Shown here: piece by piece, positions 1-10,620 of the stretch
How positions within the stretch are numbered: position 1 is the stretch's first letter
Layout of the letters: each line of letters opens with the position of its first letter
Assembly: GCF_021018895.1 (NCBI RefSeq)
Contig: NC_079374.1
Span: forward strand, 7,240,212-7,304,211
Length of the DNA stretch: 64,000 nt
Direction of reading: 5' to 3'
Origin: Seriola aureovittata
Taxonomy: Eukaryota; Chordata; Actinopteri; Carangiformes; Carangidae
Notes under the pieces: model-generated
What the model was told of the DNA's origin: nothing
The model's database searches: none
Seen by the model: the letters and a program-made list of their open reading frames with translations, nothing else
Position numbers and translations under genes: made by a program

Positions 1-249
1 AAAAGAGTTAAAAATTTACATCCGTAGAAATAAAACAGATGTGAAATTCTTGTTTGCACAGACGTATGTTACTATATTTATTTAGTTAGGGAGTTGTCAA
101 AAAAAAAAAAAAAAATCAGACAATCATCAGATTTTTGTACGGACAAAAGAAATGTAATGCAGTGTGATATTATTATAAATTATATAATTTTTATTCATTT
201 ATATAATTTATATGTTATTCTTTTTTTGTAATTTATACTTTTTTTAATT

Positions 250-425
250 TAATTTTTATGTAACCAGGAGGTCCCTTGGCTAAGATAGCACACTATTACA
301 AGGTTACAAAAAAGATAGAACATATAAAAATAGAACATATATAAAAGACAAGAAATAATGAAGAAAAATAGAGCATGTTAAAAACAGACAAGAGACAACA
401 AATACATAAATTAAAATCCAGCTAA
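250..425 (-). mobile_element. LINE 3'-end fragment, antisense, internally deleted
   Basis: TAACCAGGAGGTCCC followed by TTGGCTAAGATAGCA and an A-rich tail resembles, in reverse, the 3' terminus of a common fish non-LTR retrotransposon. The same family seems present in sense orientation near 36205-36262. Assignment is from memory of the family, not a search. Confidence 0.45.
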
Positions 426-2066
426 GAAAAGCATAAATGGCTCAATAATGTGTAATTTCTGTTTTCAATCAAGATCTTTTAGAATGAACACAGTATTTAC
501 ACATCTTTTATATGTTACATGTATTTCATAGGAATTTACCTCTATAGATATATCAAGGATTATTGTAATAATTCACATGTACCTGTGTATTTACCATACT
601 TAGATAATAAAAAATATATTTCTTGTAGGAGGTGATTAATATACAATACTATACTGAATTAATGAACAGGTCATTAGTCATGTGGAGAGACAGATAGCCG
701 GTTAGTCCTCGACATTTCCAGTAATCCCTGGTCTGTTCCCGGCTCTTGTTTACAGATGTCTCTCTCTTTGCTGCTATAAGTTCGCTGATGTTTAAAAGTG
801 TCCGGACGGCCTTTTCAGAGCTTTCAACTGCCGCTGAGGTTTCCAGCTCAGCTGGTCGCACATGTCTGTCAGCGCCGCTATTACCATCCTGTGTGTGTAT
901 GTGTGTATGTATGTGTGTGACTGGGTGGGTGGGGGGTACCCGGGCCTGTGACCTTGAAACTAACGCTGAACATTATACTCAACACCTTCCCACATGCACA
1001 GATACACATACACAAAAGTTAGCTAACTTATATTCTCAGCCAGAGGCAGTTGACCCTTTTACGGGTTTTACACTGTGAACACATGATCAGAACCAGCACT
1101 CTGGTGTGTTTTTAAATTATTAGCAAAACTGCAGAGGAGCCCGGTTCAGCTTTCAGGTAATACTTTCAGAACCTGGTTAATAGAGACGCTCTCAGGAGTT
1201 TTTTAATTCAAAGTTCACATAGGAAAATTCAACCTGTTTTAGTGGATCTGTAAGGATTGTATTGGTAAGATTAAAGAAGTCATCCATGAGTTCCTCTTTT
1301 ATAAGAGCAACTCCAAACAAAATATTGTCAGTTATAGAGGCACAGGCCTCTATTCATGCTGCGCTTCTGTACACCTGCTTGGTTGTACACCTGAATGTGT
1401 GCTGTACCGTGCACTGCTGTGTATTATGAAGTGTTGCACTTCACACACTGTGGACTGACCATGAAGAAACTGGCAGAGCACTAGATACACTCATGGTTTC
1501 AGCCTGTGTGTAGTTACAGTACTTAAAGAATACTTACAGTACTCTGTCCTTGTTGCTCAGCTCTCTCTGTCTTCACTAATGGAGAAACGGATTAAGCCTG
1601 TAAAGACTGATATTTAGGAAATATTAAATATAAGAATTAAGTTAAAAGGTTTCAAGCAAAGTGTGAATACTTATGGAGAACAATGTGAATCAGAGCGAAT
1701 GTTGAGCAACTTGAGTTTTTGGCTTAAAACATGAAAGTAGGATGAACAAAATGCACTGTAGGTGGTCCTGTCATGTTCTATAGGCAGCACTAGCTCTTAC
1801 TTCGCAGAACATTGAAATTCACTCAGGAAATATTCATGCAGCCCTCGTATTTTGGAGAAGTTAGATATATTTTACATTCAAATGTGTTTCCCCCGCAGGG
1901 AAAACGTTTGAGCTGAAGTGCCACGGTGCTAAAGTGAAGAGGCTCAGTGGCCATGACAATGTGCTAATGCTACAATGGGTCTCTAACGAGTGAGAGCCAG
2001 CGCTAATTTCCCTGTTTGACAAAAGGACTCTGTGATCCTTGGCTGTTAGTGGTTAGCTGCACTAGC

Positions 2067-2068
<2 letters not shown>
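426..2068. other. Intergenic, no gene seen
   Basis: AT-rich at first, then mixed sequence with a short GT-rich run near 890-925. Open frames here are short and unsupported. Nothing else recognised. Confidence 0.6.
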
Positions 2069-2156
<88 letters not shown>

Positions 2157-2178
2157 GTGTGTGCGTGTGTGTGTTTGT

Positions 2179-2228
<50 letters not shown>
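2069..2228. repeat. (GT)n microsatellite with terminal (GA)n
   Basis: About 146 bp of GT dinucleotides with a few C or T interruptions toward the right end, passing into a short GA run. Confidence 0.98.
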
Positions 2229-4197
2229 AAGACTTTTACTGAAACTTTTACTGCGCCAACTCCAAATTAGCAAAGTGGGATTCTGAAGTGTGTGTGTGTG
2301 TGTGTGTTTTAACACATATATGTTACCATACACACATCAGTCCACCTGCCTGTGTGTTAATATTTGTGAGTTTTAATTAACTCATATTCAGTACTGTGTC
2401 AAGGTGTGTGTGTGTTCACGTGCATTTAACTTATTGCTGAGGTCATGAGGTTGGCGGCGGCCTTCTGGGGGGGGGGGGGGGGTCACTGGTGCAGGTCTCA
2501 GAGCAGACAGGTTGAGCGACAGATCATTTACATCTCCCAGCATGCTCAGTGTGATCCTGGCCCAGGAAGCGCCACTGTTACTGACTGCACACAGGAAAAG
2601 CCCTGATGAAGACGGGCTGTCAGCATCAACGTGTCACACAGGACACCCACAGCACAAAAACACTGGTTTGCAATATAGAACCAAAGTGAAAGAAAGAAAA
2701 CCTACTTCATTAATCATGTTGATAATTGTAATAATGCTAATTATTAAGTCGGGCCCTACAACATCACTACACTCAACAGATCATACATTTTAAAACACCT
2801 TTTCCAACAATATTCAGCTTCATTCAGGGGGTTCAAATTATAGTAAGTATAAAGTATAAGTACTGTAGTGCAAAATAATTCCTCATTTATCAGGTAGTTT
2901 AGATAGTAAACTCCCCAAAATTAGAGTAAAAGTAGTATAATATGTGGTTGAAATCGCACAGATTTTATTTTGAAAGAGTATAATATTTCTTCTTCAGGGT
3001 TTTTTTTTTTTTTTTACTGTAGCAAAAGCAGGAATAGAACAAAGATGTAGAGACATCCTGTGGGTATCATGTCAACAAATGCAAATGTCAGGAGGGTGAA
3101 GCAGAGTGAGACACTGTCAGACTCAGAGGATGGCTGGGAATTAGGAGGATGTTTGCACCGCACTCGCGTTCCTGCCGGTCCGTTTCTTACTGAGCAGCGC
3201 CATGCTAAAAATGTACACAGCCATGACACTGCAAAGAACCTGGGATAAAAGTATCCACCAAATGCCACATGTGAGAAGAAGAGACATCGCTATGTGAGGA
3301 GATGAAGAGGAGATGGAGGAGGCACTCGGGTGGTGATGAACGATCGGACAACGAGAAGGAGACGAAAGAAGAAGAGACGGAGAGAAAGAAAGGAGGACGG
3401 TGACAACTCTGACAGCTTCAGGCCTCGTCCACTCCGTCAGCCTCCAGGATAAATTTAAATGTGAGGATTGGGTGTGCTGTCCCAGACCTGTCGCTGCTAC
3501 ACACTTTACTCTTGTGTGTCTGTATGCACATGACAATCGATTCCCTATCAGGGCACATCAAATCTGAAATGTGAGCAGATTACGTGCGTTCATATCGACA
3601 CAGTTACACAGGAAAAACCTTTGTGTTTACCTTTTGTGTAAGTGGGTCAAAGCCGGGTTATCTAACCTTCCTTCTTAACCCAGCCCAGTGTTCCCAAGTT
3701 ACACTCAGGCCACATTGTCTACCATCTTAAGTGTGAATTCTTTTAGTGACACCCTAAAGCAACAATTTTGTTTCCGCGTGATGTCTGGAGAGCTATGATT
3801 GCAGATTTTAATGAAGATTAACAATCTTTCCATCCACAATTTTTCTAAACTCCTTAAACTCACACCTCAAGGAAACCACAGCAACAGTCCAATGCATTAT
3901 AACTATCTGCAAATTGTGATTGGTGTCATCACCCGTCAAGGAACCTAGAATGCATCAAATGTCTGACACATTCACCTGGCAGCTCCAGCTTTGGTACGGA
4001 CGTGGACGGGTGAGGACTTGCACATGGACAGCAGGTGCACTTCATGACAACCTGACGACAGGAAGAAGAGGAGCTACTGTGGCCGAACAACCGGAAACCG
4101 GAAAGCTAATGGCGTGTGCAGCAGTTTAACGAGAATTAATTCTCATTAATGTTATGGGCAACACTGACAATACTGTTTGAACACACTTAACTAACTT
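2229..4197. other. Intergenic, no gene seen
   Basis: Contains a poly-G run of about 17 bases near 2467, a poly-T run near 3000 and short GT runs. Open frames of up to about 130 codons on both strands have no recognisable domain. Confidence 0.55.
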
Positions 4198-4243
4198 CAT
4201 ATCTCTGGGGAGGGAATCAAAGCTTTGCCTGCATCAAGTTCTG
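4198..4243 (+). repeat. Copy A of a 46-bp direct repeat
   Basis: This segment and 5015-5059 share about 41 of 46 positions, around GGGGAGGG and GCCTGCATCAAGTTCTG. Flanks do not match obviously, so it may be a fragment of an interspersed element. Confidence 0.7.
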
Positions 4244-5014
4244 TGAGACTGTGACATATCAATGCTTCTCCTATGTCAGAATTGTGACTACATGTAAATT
4301 TTTGCAGTTTGAATCGATATAAAAGTCGCAACAGTTTTTAATTTCAGTCTGACTTTAATAATAAAACATCATAAACATATAAGAAGCCACAGGAGTTGGT
4401 GGTCTCAAGGACTTCTTCATTCCTCTCAGAACCAGTGGGGATCTTGAGTCTGCCTTCAGTGTCCCCCTCTGCTGTCTGCATCCCAAGTCACACATAAATC
4501 ACTTGGTGTGTATACAGACACCCTGGGGTGGCAGGCTGGCATTAGTTTCTGTCTATCAGCCCTCCTGTGTGTTCTCTGGTTGTCTGTTAGCATTTCTCCC
4601 TCTCTGTCTCCTCTCACTCTCACTCACTCTCTGTCTGTCTTTTACTCCTTCTCTCATGTACACAAATGCTAAGTGGGTGTTTGAGTGGCTTTATGAATTA
4701 CGAAGAGTGATGAGTGTCTCTTGAGGACCAGTCAGACTAATGAATAAACAGCGCACCTCCCAGAGTTCATTCATGATGAAAAAAAGAAAGAAATACACGG
4801 AGAGATTATTTCAACATTTGCTTCGTTGGTTCTTAACCATTTGTTATTTGGTTCTTAGCATGTGTCCAGTGCTAACGCCATCTGTTCTTGCACGTTATTT
4901 TGATCACCCCCCCTTAGTAAGCCTGGAGCATGCTGAGACGGTAACAGACGAGAGAAGAGTGGGTAAAGGTTTAGCTTGGCGCAGGACAGGACAAGCTGGT
5001 GAAGCAGGACACTT

Positions 5015-5059
5015 CACATCTCCGGGGAGGGATCATAGCTTCGCCTGCATCAAGTTCTG
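5015..5059 (+). repeat. Copy B of a 46-bp direct repeat
   Basis: Second copy of the segment at 4198-4243, about 820 bp away, with four substitutions and one deletion. Confidence 0.7.
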
Positions 5060-5859
5060 CTTCCTCTTGTTTCTCAAATTAGTGCCTCCAGTTGCTTTTA
5101 GTGGCCACGCTTTAAATATCTCATCTGCGGTATGTGAAGAAGCAAGACATAGTTTTTGTGAAATAAGCATAACTTTGGAATTTGACAGATGGTAATTTCA
5201 GAGGAGCGTGGCAAAAGTTCATCATTATTTGACTGAAAATGTACTTATCAGATTTCTTTTTCATTGTGAAATGCTGTTTTAGCCTCTTGGAAAAACTAGT
5301 AAGTAACCCTTGAGTCATGATTATTTTTGTCAAACTTTTGTCTGGGTGTGACAATGTTTGGGCAATTGAACACAGCACAGTGGTATGTGTTGCAATGACT
5401 TTGCTTAAATTTAAAATTAGATGGTTTAGGAACATCATTAAATTTAGTCAGATGTGAAGGGAAAATATACATTATTTTATACATTCATCACCCAAACCTC
5501 AGTGCTATTTCTGTAGTTTTTTTTTGGGGGGGGGTTTGGTTTGTCTAATCCACATAAAAATTATGTGAAAACATAAATTAATTTTTTGTTCACTAGAAGT
5601 TGCATGTACAAGTTTTTATTTCATTTAAAGGATAGGTTTACACTTTTTCAAGTCTCTTCAGTATCTTCAAACGCAATTCTTATGCCCATATGTGCATTGA
5701 AGAGAATAGACGAGTTGAAGAGTCATCAGTGACTGTAGCTCAATCCTCCAAGCTTCAAGATTACCGGCATGTGTAAATGAGCAAGATTATGGTTTTCTTC
5801 CTTCCCAGCTGCAGCATATCTGTTCATTGTGCACTGGCCAAGGGGAAGTAGCTGTACTT
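5060..5859. other. Intergenic, no gene seen
   Basis: AT-rich unique-looking sequence with a T8G9-type homopolymer pair near 5517-5535. Nothing recognised. Confidence 0.5.
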
Positions 5860-6730
5860 TAGCCTGGGGGATCTTGGCCTGGATGCTGTGTAGCCTCCTC
5901 CCTGAGGGATGAGAGACAAACAGCTTGTGGGTCGGTTCCTGCAGGATGTTTTTTAGAAGTCATCCAGCACCTTTCTGTATGTATGTCTCCAATAGTGGGG
6001 AGACGGGTGCCAGTGATCCTCTGGGCAGTTGTAATCCACCGTAGAAGAGCCGTCCTGTCTGCTGCAGGGCGGTTGCCCTGCCGTGATGCAGCATGTCAGG
6101 ATGCTAAAGTGAAGAGCAGATTGAATGTGCAAACTGTGGCTACAGCTGATGTGGGACAGGACTTCCTGAAGTCACTTATCATCTCCTTTGTCTTATGACA
6201 CTGGGATGAGGTCAATGTCCCTGCACCAGGTCTCTAGCTCGCTGACCTTCTTTCTGTAGATCGTCTCGTAGTTGCTACGACTGTAGTGACCTGTGTGTTT
6301 GGCTGTAGGTCAGAAAGATCAACAACAGGAGGCCCAGATCGCTGCTGTGGGGCACTAGTGTTCAGGATGATGGAGGGGGAGAGGGTTGTGAATCATGACT
6401 GTCTTGGGCCTGCTGGTGAGGAAATCTAACACCCAGAGTGTGGTGTTAGATCTGAGGTGTCCTCAGGTGGGTCAGAGCCAGGTGCATGACAGTGGGGATG
6501 GAGAGATGGAGCTCTTCATGTGTGCCAATTCCAGCCATCCGATACACTTCATGATGGCTGGTGTCAGTGCAGCAGGGTGCTAGTCACTGAGGGACTTGCT
6601 TTGGGGTACTTGGGGACAGGGATGATGGTGGTGGATAAAGACTTGGCCGAGTGAGGCAATGAAAACTTCTGTGAAGACGTCATGGAGCTGGTGAGCACAC
6701 CTCTTGAGAATGCAGCCCAGGACTGTTATC
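5860..6730 (-). mobile_element. Degenerate LINE reverse-transcriptase region (L2/jockey-type), antisense
   Basis: Read on the plus strand, the order of phrases matches the reverse complement of an abundant fish LINE RT domain: GGTTCCTGCAGGATGTT, then AGAAGTCATCCAGCACC, GTGCCAGTGATCCTCTGGGC, AGGATGATGG and GGGACAGGGATGATGGTGG. Frameshifts and stops occur on both strands, so it is a fossil with no coding capacity. Clade assignment is tentative; boundaries are approximate. Confidence 0.7.
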
Positions 6731-7078
6731 TGCACCAGAAGTCTATCGGGGGTTGACTCTCAGCACCACCAGCTCTGTGTTTACAGAACTGCAACATGAA
6801 ATTATGTCTTAGATCAACAAAGTTTCTCAGCATGATGCTGACACATATGTTTGATGAAACACATTTTTGATGTTCACCAATGAAGAATGAATTTGAGACA
6901 TTTCTGTTAAAGATTTGTCTAATTTTACAGTTTGATACGAACTTTCCATCAACACTTTCTTTCTGTTCAATCAAATTGCTTGATAGATGTAATCAGGCAC
7001 CGCCAGTGCAACCAAATTGATTTGTATGTATCTTAAAAGGAATTGTCTCATTTTCACACTGCTATCAGATAACTGACT
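6731..7078. other. Intergenic, no gene seen
   Basis: AT-rich sequence between the LINE fossil and a GC-richer unique block; nothing recognised. Confidence 0.5.
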
Positions 7079-7400
7079 GTGATCTGCCAGTGCCGTGCAA
7101 TGGCTGGCGTGGATTTGAGATTAGGCCACAGCTGTCTCAGAGAACCTTATCGTGCCTCCATATTCGTGTTTCTCGCCAAACGGGATAACCTTTCGGTCCC
7201 TTGGGGGCCAAGGCAGAATGGCTGGGACCATCTGACACCAGATCAGCCTGTTGGAATTTGGGGAATGGCGCTGTCCCTCCGCCGTGCCCACCCCACAGAG
7301 GAGGTGTCATCTCTGAATTGTGTTTATTTGTTGGCACCCTGTCGTGAAAACCTTCCCATCAACTGCATGTTAATCTTGTCAATAATTTACCCTGCAATTT
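7079..7400. promoter_or_regulatory. Candidate conserved non-coding element
   Basis: A compositionally even, repeat-free block of intermediate GC content. It has a 168-codon open frame on one strand that resembles no family, while the opposite strand is also partly open. This looks more like constrained non-coding DNA than a gene. Inference only. Confidence 0.25.
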
Positions 7401-8199
7401 TGTTTTTGTTGTCCTTTTTCAAACAACCCCCTCAAACACTTGACAAGTTTATGAAGCTCTTTACTTTTTCGCTCCTCATCATCCTGTCCTTTCCTCATCT
7501 GGCATTTTATCATCCACAATTCACTCCTGTCTTCTACACTGCTGCCATGCATTTAGACTTCCAAGTCCCAAATACACACACATAAACACGTCTCCTTGTG
7601 CGGGTTTGGTGACATGTGGTGGTGGCAGTGGACAGCACTAAAAAGGCTCCAGTGATGAAAAACCTCTCGGCCGTCCTGCGAAGCCATCTTCTGTTTCATA
7701 TCAGGCAAAATTTATGGGCTCAGCACTCAGCATCTCTGCTCTGCTGCGGAGATATTCAGAGAAAGACACGTAGAAGGAGAAGAGGGCAATGGAGCGGGTG
7801 GAGGAGATAGATGGAGAAGGCGGCAAATGGTGGGCAGAGATGGAGGGAGTGATCAGAAGAAAGAAATGAACAAGGATATGTAGGCGAGAGAGTCTGGGGC
7901 AGAATGGGCAGAATAGAGATAAATTGCATTCTCCCAATCGACAAGTTACTAGAACTCTTTTGAATTCACGTGGCAAAGGACCAGACAAACAGGTCTGTGG
8001 GTCAAAGTCAGATTTTCTTGTTTTCCAGCTGATTAAATTTAATTCAGTGAACATTAATGCTAATTAGTCTGACATCAGAACATCAGATTGAACAAAGCGG
8101 ATGACCCATCCATCATGATGCATCCATCATTAATGCTAATGCTACCTTGTTAGCATTCAGTGTATAGAACTGGTCAGCTGTTAGTGTTGGTGGTCTCAT
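7401..8199. other. Intergenic, no gene seen
   Basis: Includes a purine-rich AGAAGGAGAAG-type stretch around 7750-7920 that opens pyrimidine-encoded frames on the minus strand. No gene supported. Confidence 0.5.
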
Positions 8200-8295
8200 C
8201 TCAGCTCCTCCTGTCCATGTTTGTCCTTAAGCAAGACACCGATCCCCAGTTGCTCCAGTTCCCCGCAATGGCAGCTTTCAGTGGACAGTCCATTT
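8200..8295 (+). mobile_element. Fragment resembling a widespread fish interspersed repeat
   Basis: GTCCTTAAGCAAGACACCGA followed by CCCAGTTGCTCC resembles a phrase common in fish interspersed (SINE or hAT-like) repeats. It is short and degraded. Confidence 0.4.
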
Positions 8296-9589
8296 ACTAC
8301 TTCACTCAATTACGCAATATAGTAGTATAACAGAGCATAACAGCATACCAGAAATTAAAATGTAAACACATTAACACAGAACAGTATACAAAAGGAATGA
8401 TTAAATACAGCCACAGTAACCAAGCAGTAGGATCAGAACCGCTGACATTTTGTTCTTCTGACATCAAGAACTCGTCGTAATTCTTAATCAGAATTGGTAA
8501 ATACATTATAAATATTATATAATATAATATATATAATAATAAATAAATAAGGATCTGCAAAAACATACAAACTACAAATAAACAGACATTCAAGTTGACA
8601 TTTAGTAACTCACATGGACATAGAACTACCAAAAATATATTAAATAAAGAGAAACTCTTCTGGCAGGTGCTAAAACTGCAAAAGCTATCACTTAATTTGT
8701 CTGTAGGTGATGATATTGATTGATAAACATCTCCTTTTGTTATTCAAAAAATTCTACTGATGTTTCCTTTGTTTTGTTCCCCCTAGAGTTGGGGAGAATG
8801 TGCAGTTTGCTAAACAGGAATCGGTGAGTTTGTGAGATACAAGGCAGTTTCATGAAGTGCTTTGCAGCCATTGATGCAGTGGAAAATACTGCATGTTGGT
8901 GGTTGGACAACTGCATAACTGTCAGTCGGGGATCATCATTAAAGAGAGAAAAATATAAACAGAAAATCATTTCTGTATTCAGATATTTTATCGTGGTTTC
9001 CATTCATCTTAACACACGGTATATCTGTTAATGTTACTCATATAAAGTATGAGATTTATGACTTTCTCGATGCTGTCTAAATTAAATTCCACAAATAAAA
9101 AAGGTCAGTATTACCCTCTACTACATTCTCATTCTCAACCCCTCACAAACCATTTAATGGAAACACTGCTTGCCACGAAAGCGCAAATCATCCGAACCTC
9201 ATGTTTTTCCAACATATTTGAAAAGCTTGAAGTCGTGTTTTGCCCAGCTCTGTCAGACAGCCGCCACTTAATGCCTTCAAAGAGAGATGGATTCACACAA
9301 AATAGTGGGTCCACGCAAGAGAAAAAATTACCTCTGCCATCCATCACCAAGTAAATAAACTTGGTGATGAGATCAATATTTTGTAGGAGCGGCTGGTGGA
9401 AAGTTGGATGTCCTGGCCGAGTGTCGAGCCACATGGAAAAAGTGTCGCTCGAGCAAATGGCTGAAGCGCAGCCAGGGCATGTGACCAACTGTAGTTTGTG
9501 CCGGAGATGGATGGGGGAACTGAAAAAAGAGCTTCACAAGCAACACATGAGCGCGTTATCAGTCAAATCGAAAACAACCTAACTCCTCG
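8296..9589. other. Intergenic, no gene seen
   Basis: AT-rich, including a TATA-rich run near 8516-8540. No supported frame or recognisable element. Confidence 0.5.
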
Positions 9590-10620
9590 GTTCAGTACGT
9601 CAAAGAGAAACCCACCCCTGCGGACGAGGGTTCAAGTGTCAAAGGGTCACTCTTATGCTAATTAAAATCCCAAATGTCAGCCAAGGGACCGGGTCACTCC
9701 AGTTCCCATCTTGGGATCTTTGCCTGTCCCCTCTCATCCTGCCATCTAAACGTCTGACACGAGCCTGAAACCAGAATATGTCAAGGAAAATCCGAGACTA
9801 TCAGGCTACAGGCCCGGCGAGCCAGAAATGCACAGTTTGGACATGAGGTGGGAGGCGGGCACGCGGTAATGAGGAGTTCGGAGGGCAAAAATAACAAAGA
9901 CAACGATCATGGCCATAAATTGCGCTGCAGACACATCAAGCTGTCTGCGCACTCCCTAGGTCGAGTGTCAGCTGGTTTGGGAATGAAAACACTTAACCCC
10001 ACCATGGCTTTAAAGGTCATAACTCACAACTCTCCTCTCTGACCTGAGTTACTGCCTCTCGTTAGGATTGGACATCCCCCCGTCTCTCACCTTCTGCCTG
10101 TCTCTTTCCTCTCCCTCCCTCCTGTCCCATCTGTGCAGCCACTAGATGTATCCATTGCTGGTATCTGTGGGGCGCTGAACAAGATACTCTTACCCAACCT
10201 AACAAAAATGTGCCACAAGTGTGCAGCGAGAGGAAGTGAAAGCAGCGGTGGTGTCACACGCACTTTATTTTTACAATTCGGACACACGACGCTCTCATGC
10301 GATATGGGTGGTTAATCTCCCCGGGTGTAAATTTATATTCTATTCAAGCAGGCAATGAGGCAGCTTCAGTACGAGGCCCCCCGCCGGTCGATGGCACTCT
10401 GCCCGGGAGACCCCCACCACCTCTACCACCAGCGGATAGTAGTCCTTAACCCTCTCAACACCCCACGCTGCCAGAATTCAGGAGCAACCTCATCTCAAAT
10501 CGTTTTATTTCCAAGGCTTTGATTTATCTGAAGTTAAACATAACCCTCAACACAGCAGTTACATCGTCGGCTCTTTCTGCTTTTTCAGCTAAGGCCAGGG
10601 ATGAAATACTATGGGCTTGA
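9590..10620. promoter_or_regulatory. Candidate block of conserved non-coding sequence
   Basis: Repeat-free, moderately GC-rich sequence with ordinary stop density and homeodomain-type TTAAT/ATTAA cores, e.g. GCTAATTAAAATCC near 9658. It stands out from the microsatellite-rich surroundings. In mammals the far side of wdr3 leads to SPAG17 and TBX15, so long-range regulatory DNA here is plausible. Inference. Confidence 0.25.

Noticed and set aside
2016..2333. Open frames of repeating Cys-Val or His-Thr on both strands
   Set aside because: They are translations of a (GT)n/(CA)n microsatellite; the same holds for similar frames at 13.4, 15.5, 20.7, 29.8, 33.2, 48.2, 51.4 and 53.6 kb.
3141..3536. 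131-codon minus-strand frame with hydrophobic stretches
   Set aside because: It is driven by purine-rich (GAAGAG) plus-strand sequence giving Ser/Leu-rich translation; no family resemblance.
4740..5195. 151-codon plus-strand frame with a hydrophobic segment
   Set aside because: It contains one copy of a non-coding direct repeat, has no recognisable family and no splice or promoter context.
5860..6730. Possible functional reverse transcriptase gene
   Set aside because: The LINE-like region has stops and frameshifts on both strands, so it is annotated as a fossil.
7079..7585. 168-codon plus-strand frame
   Set aside because: No domain, no splice-consistent partner, and composition unlike the real exons in this window; kept only as a possible non-coding element.
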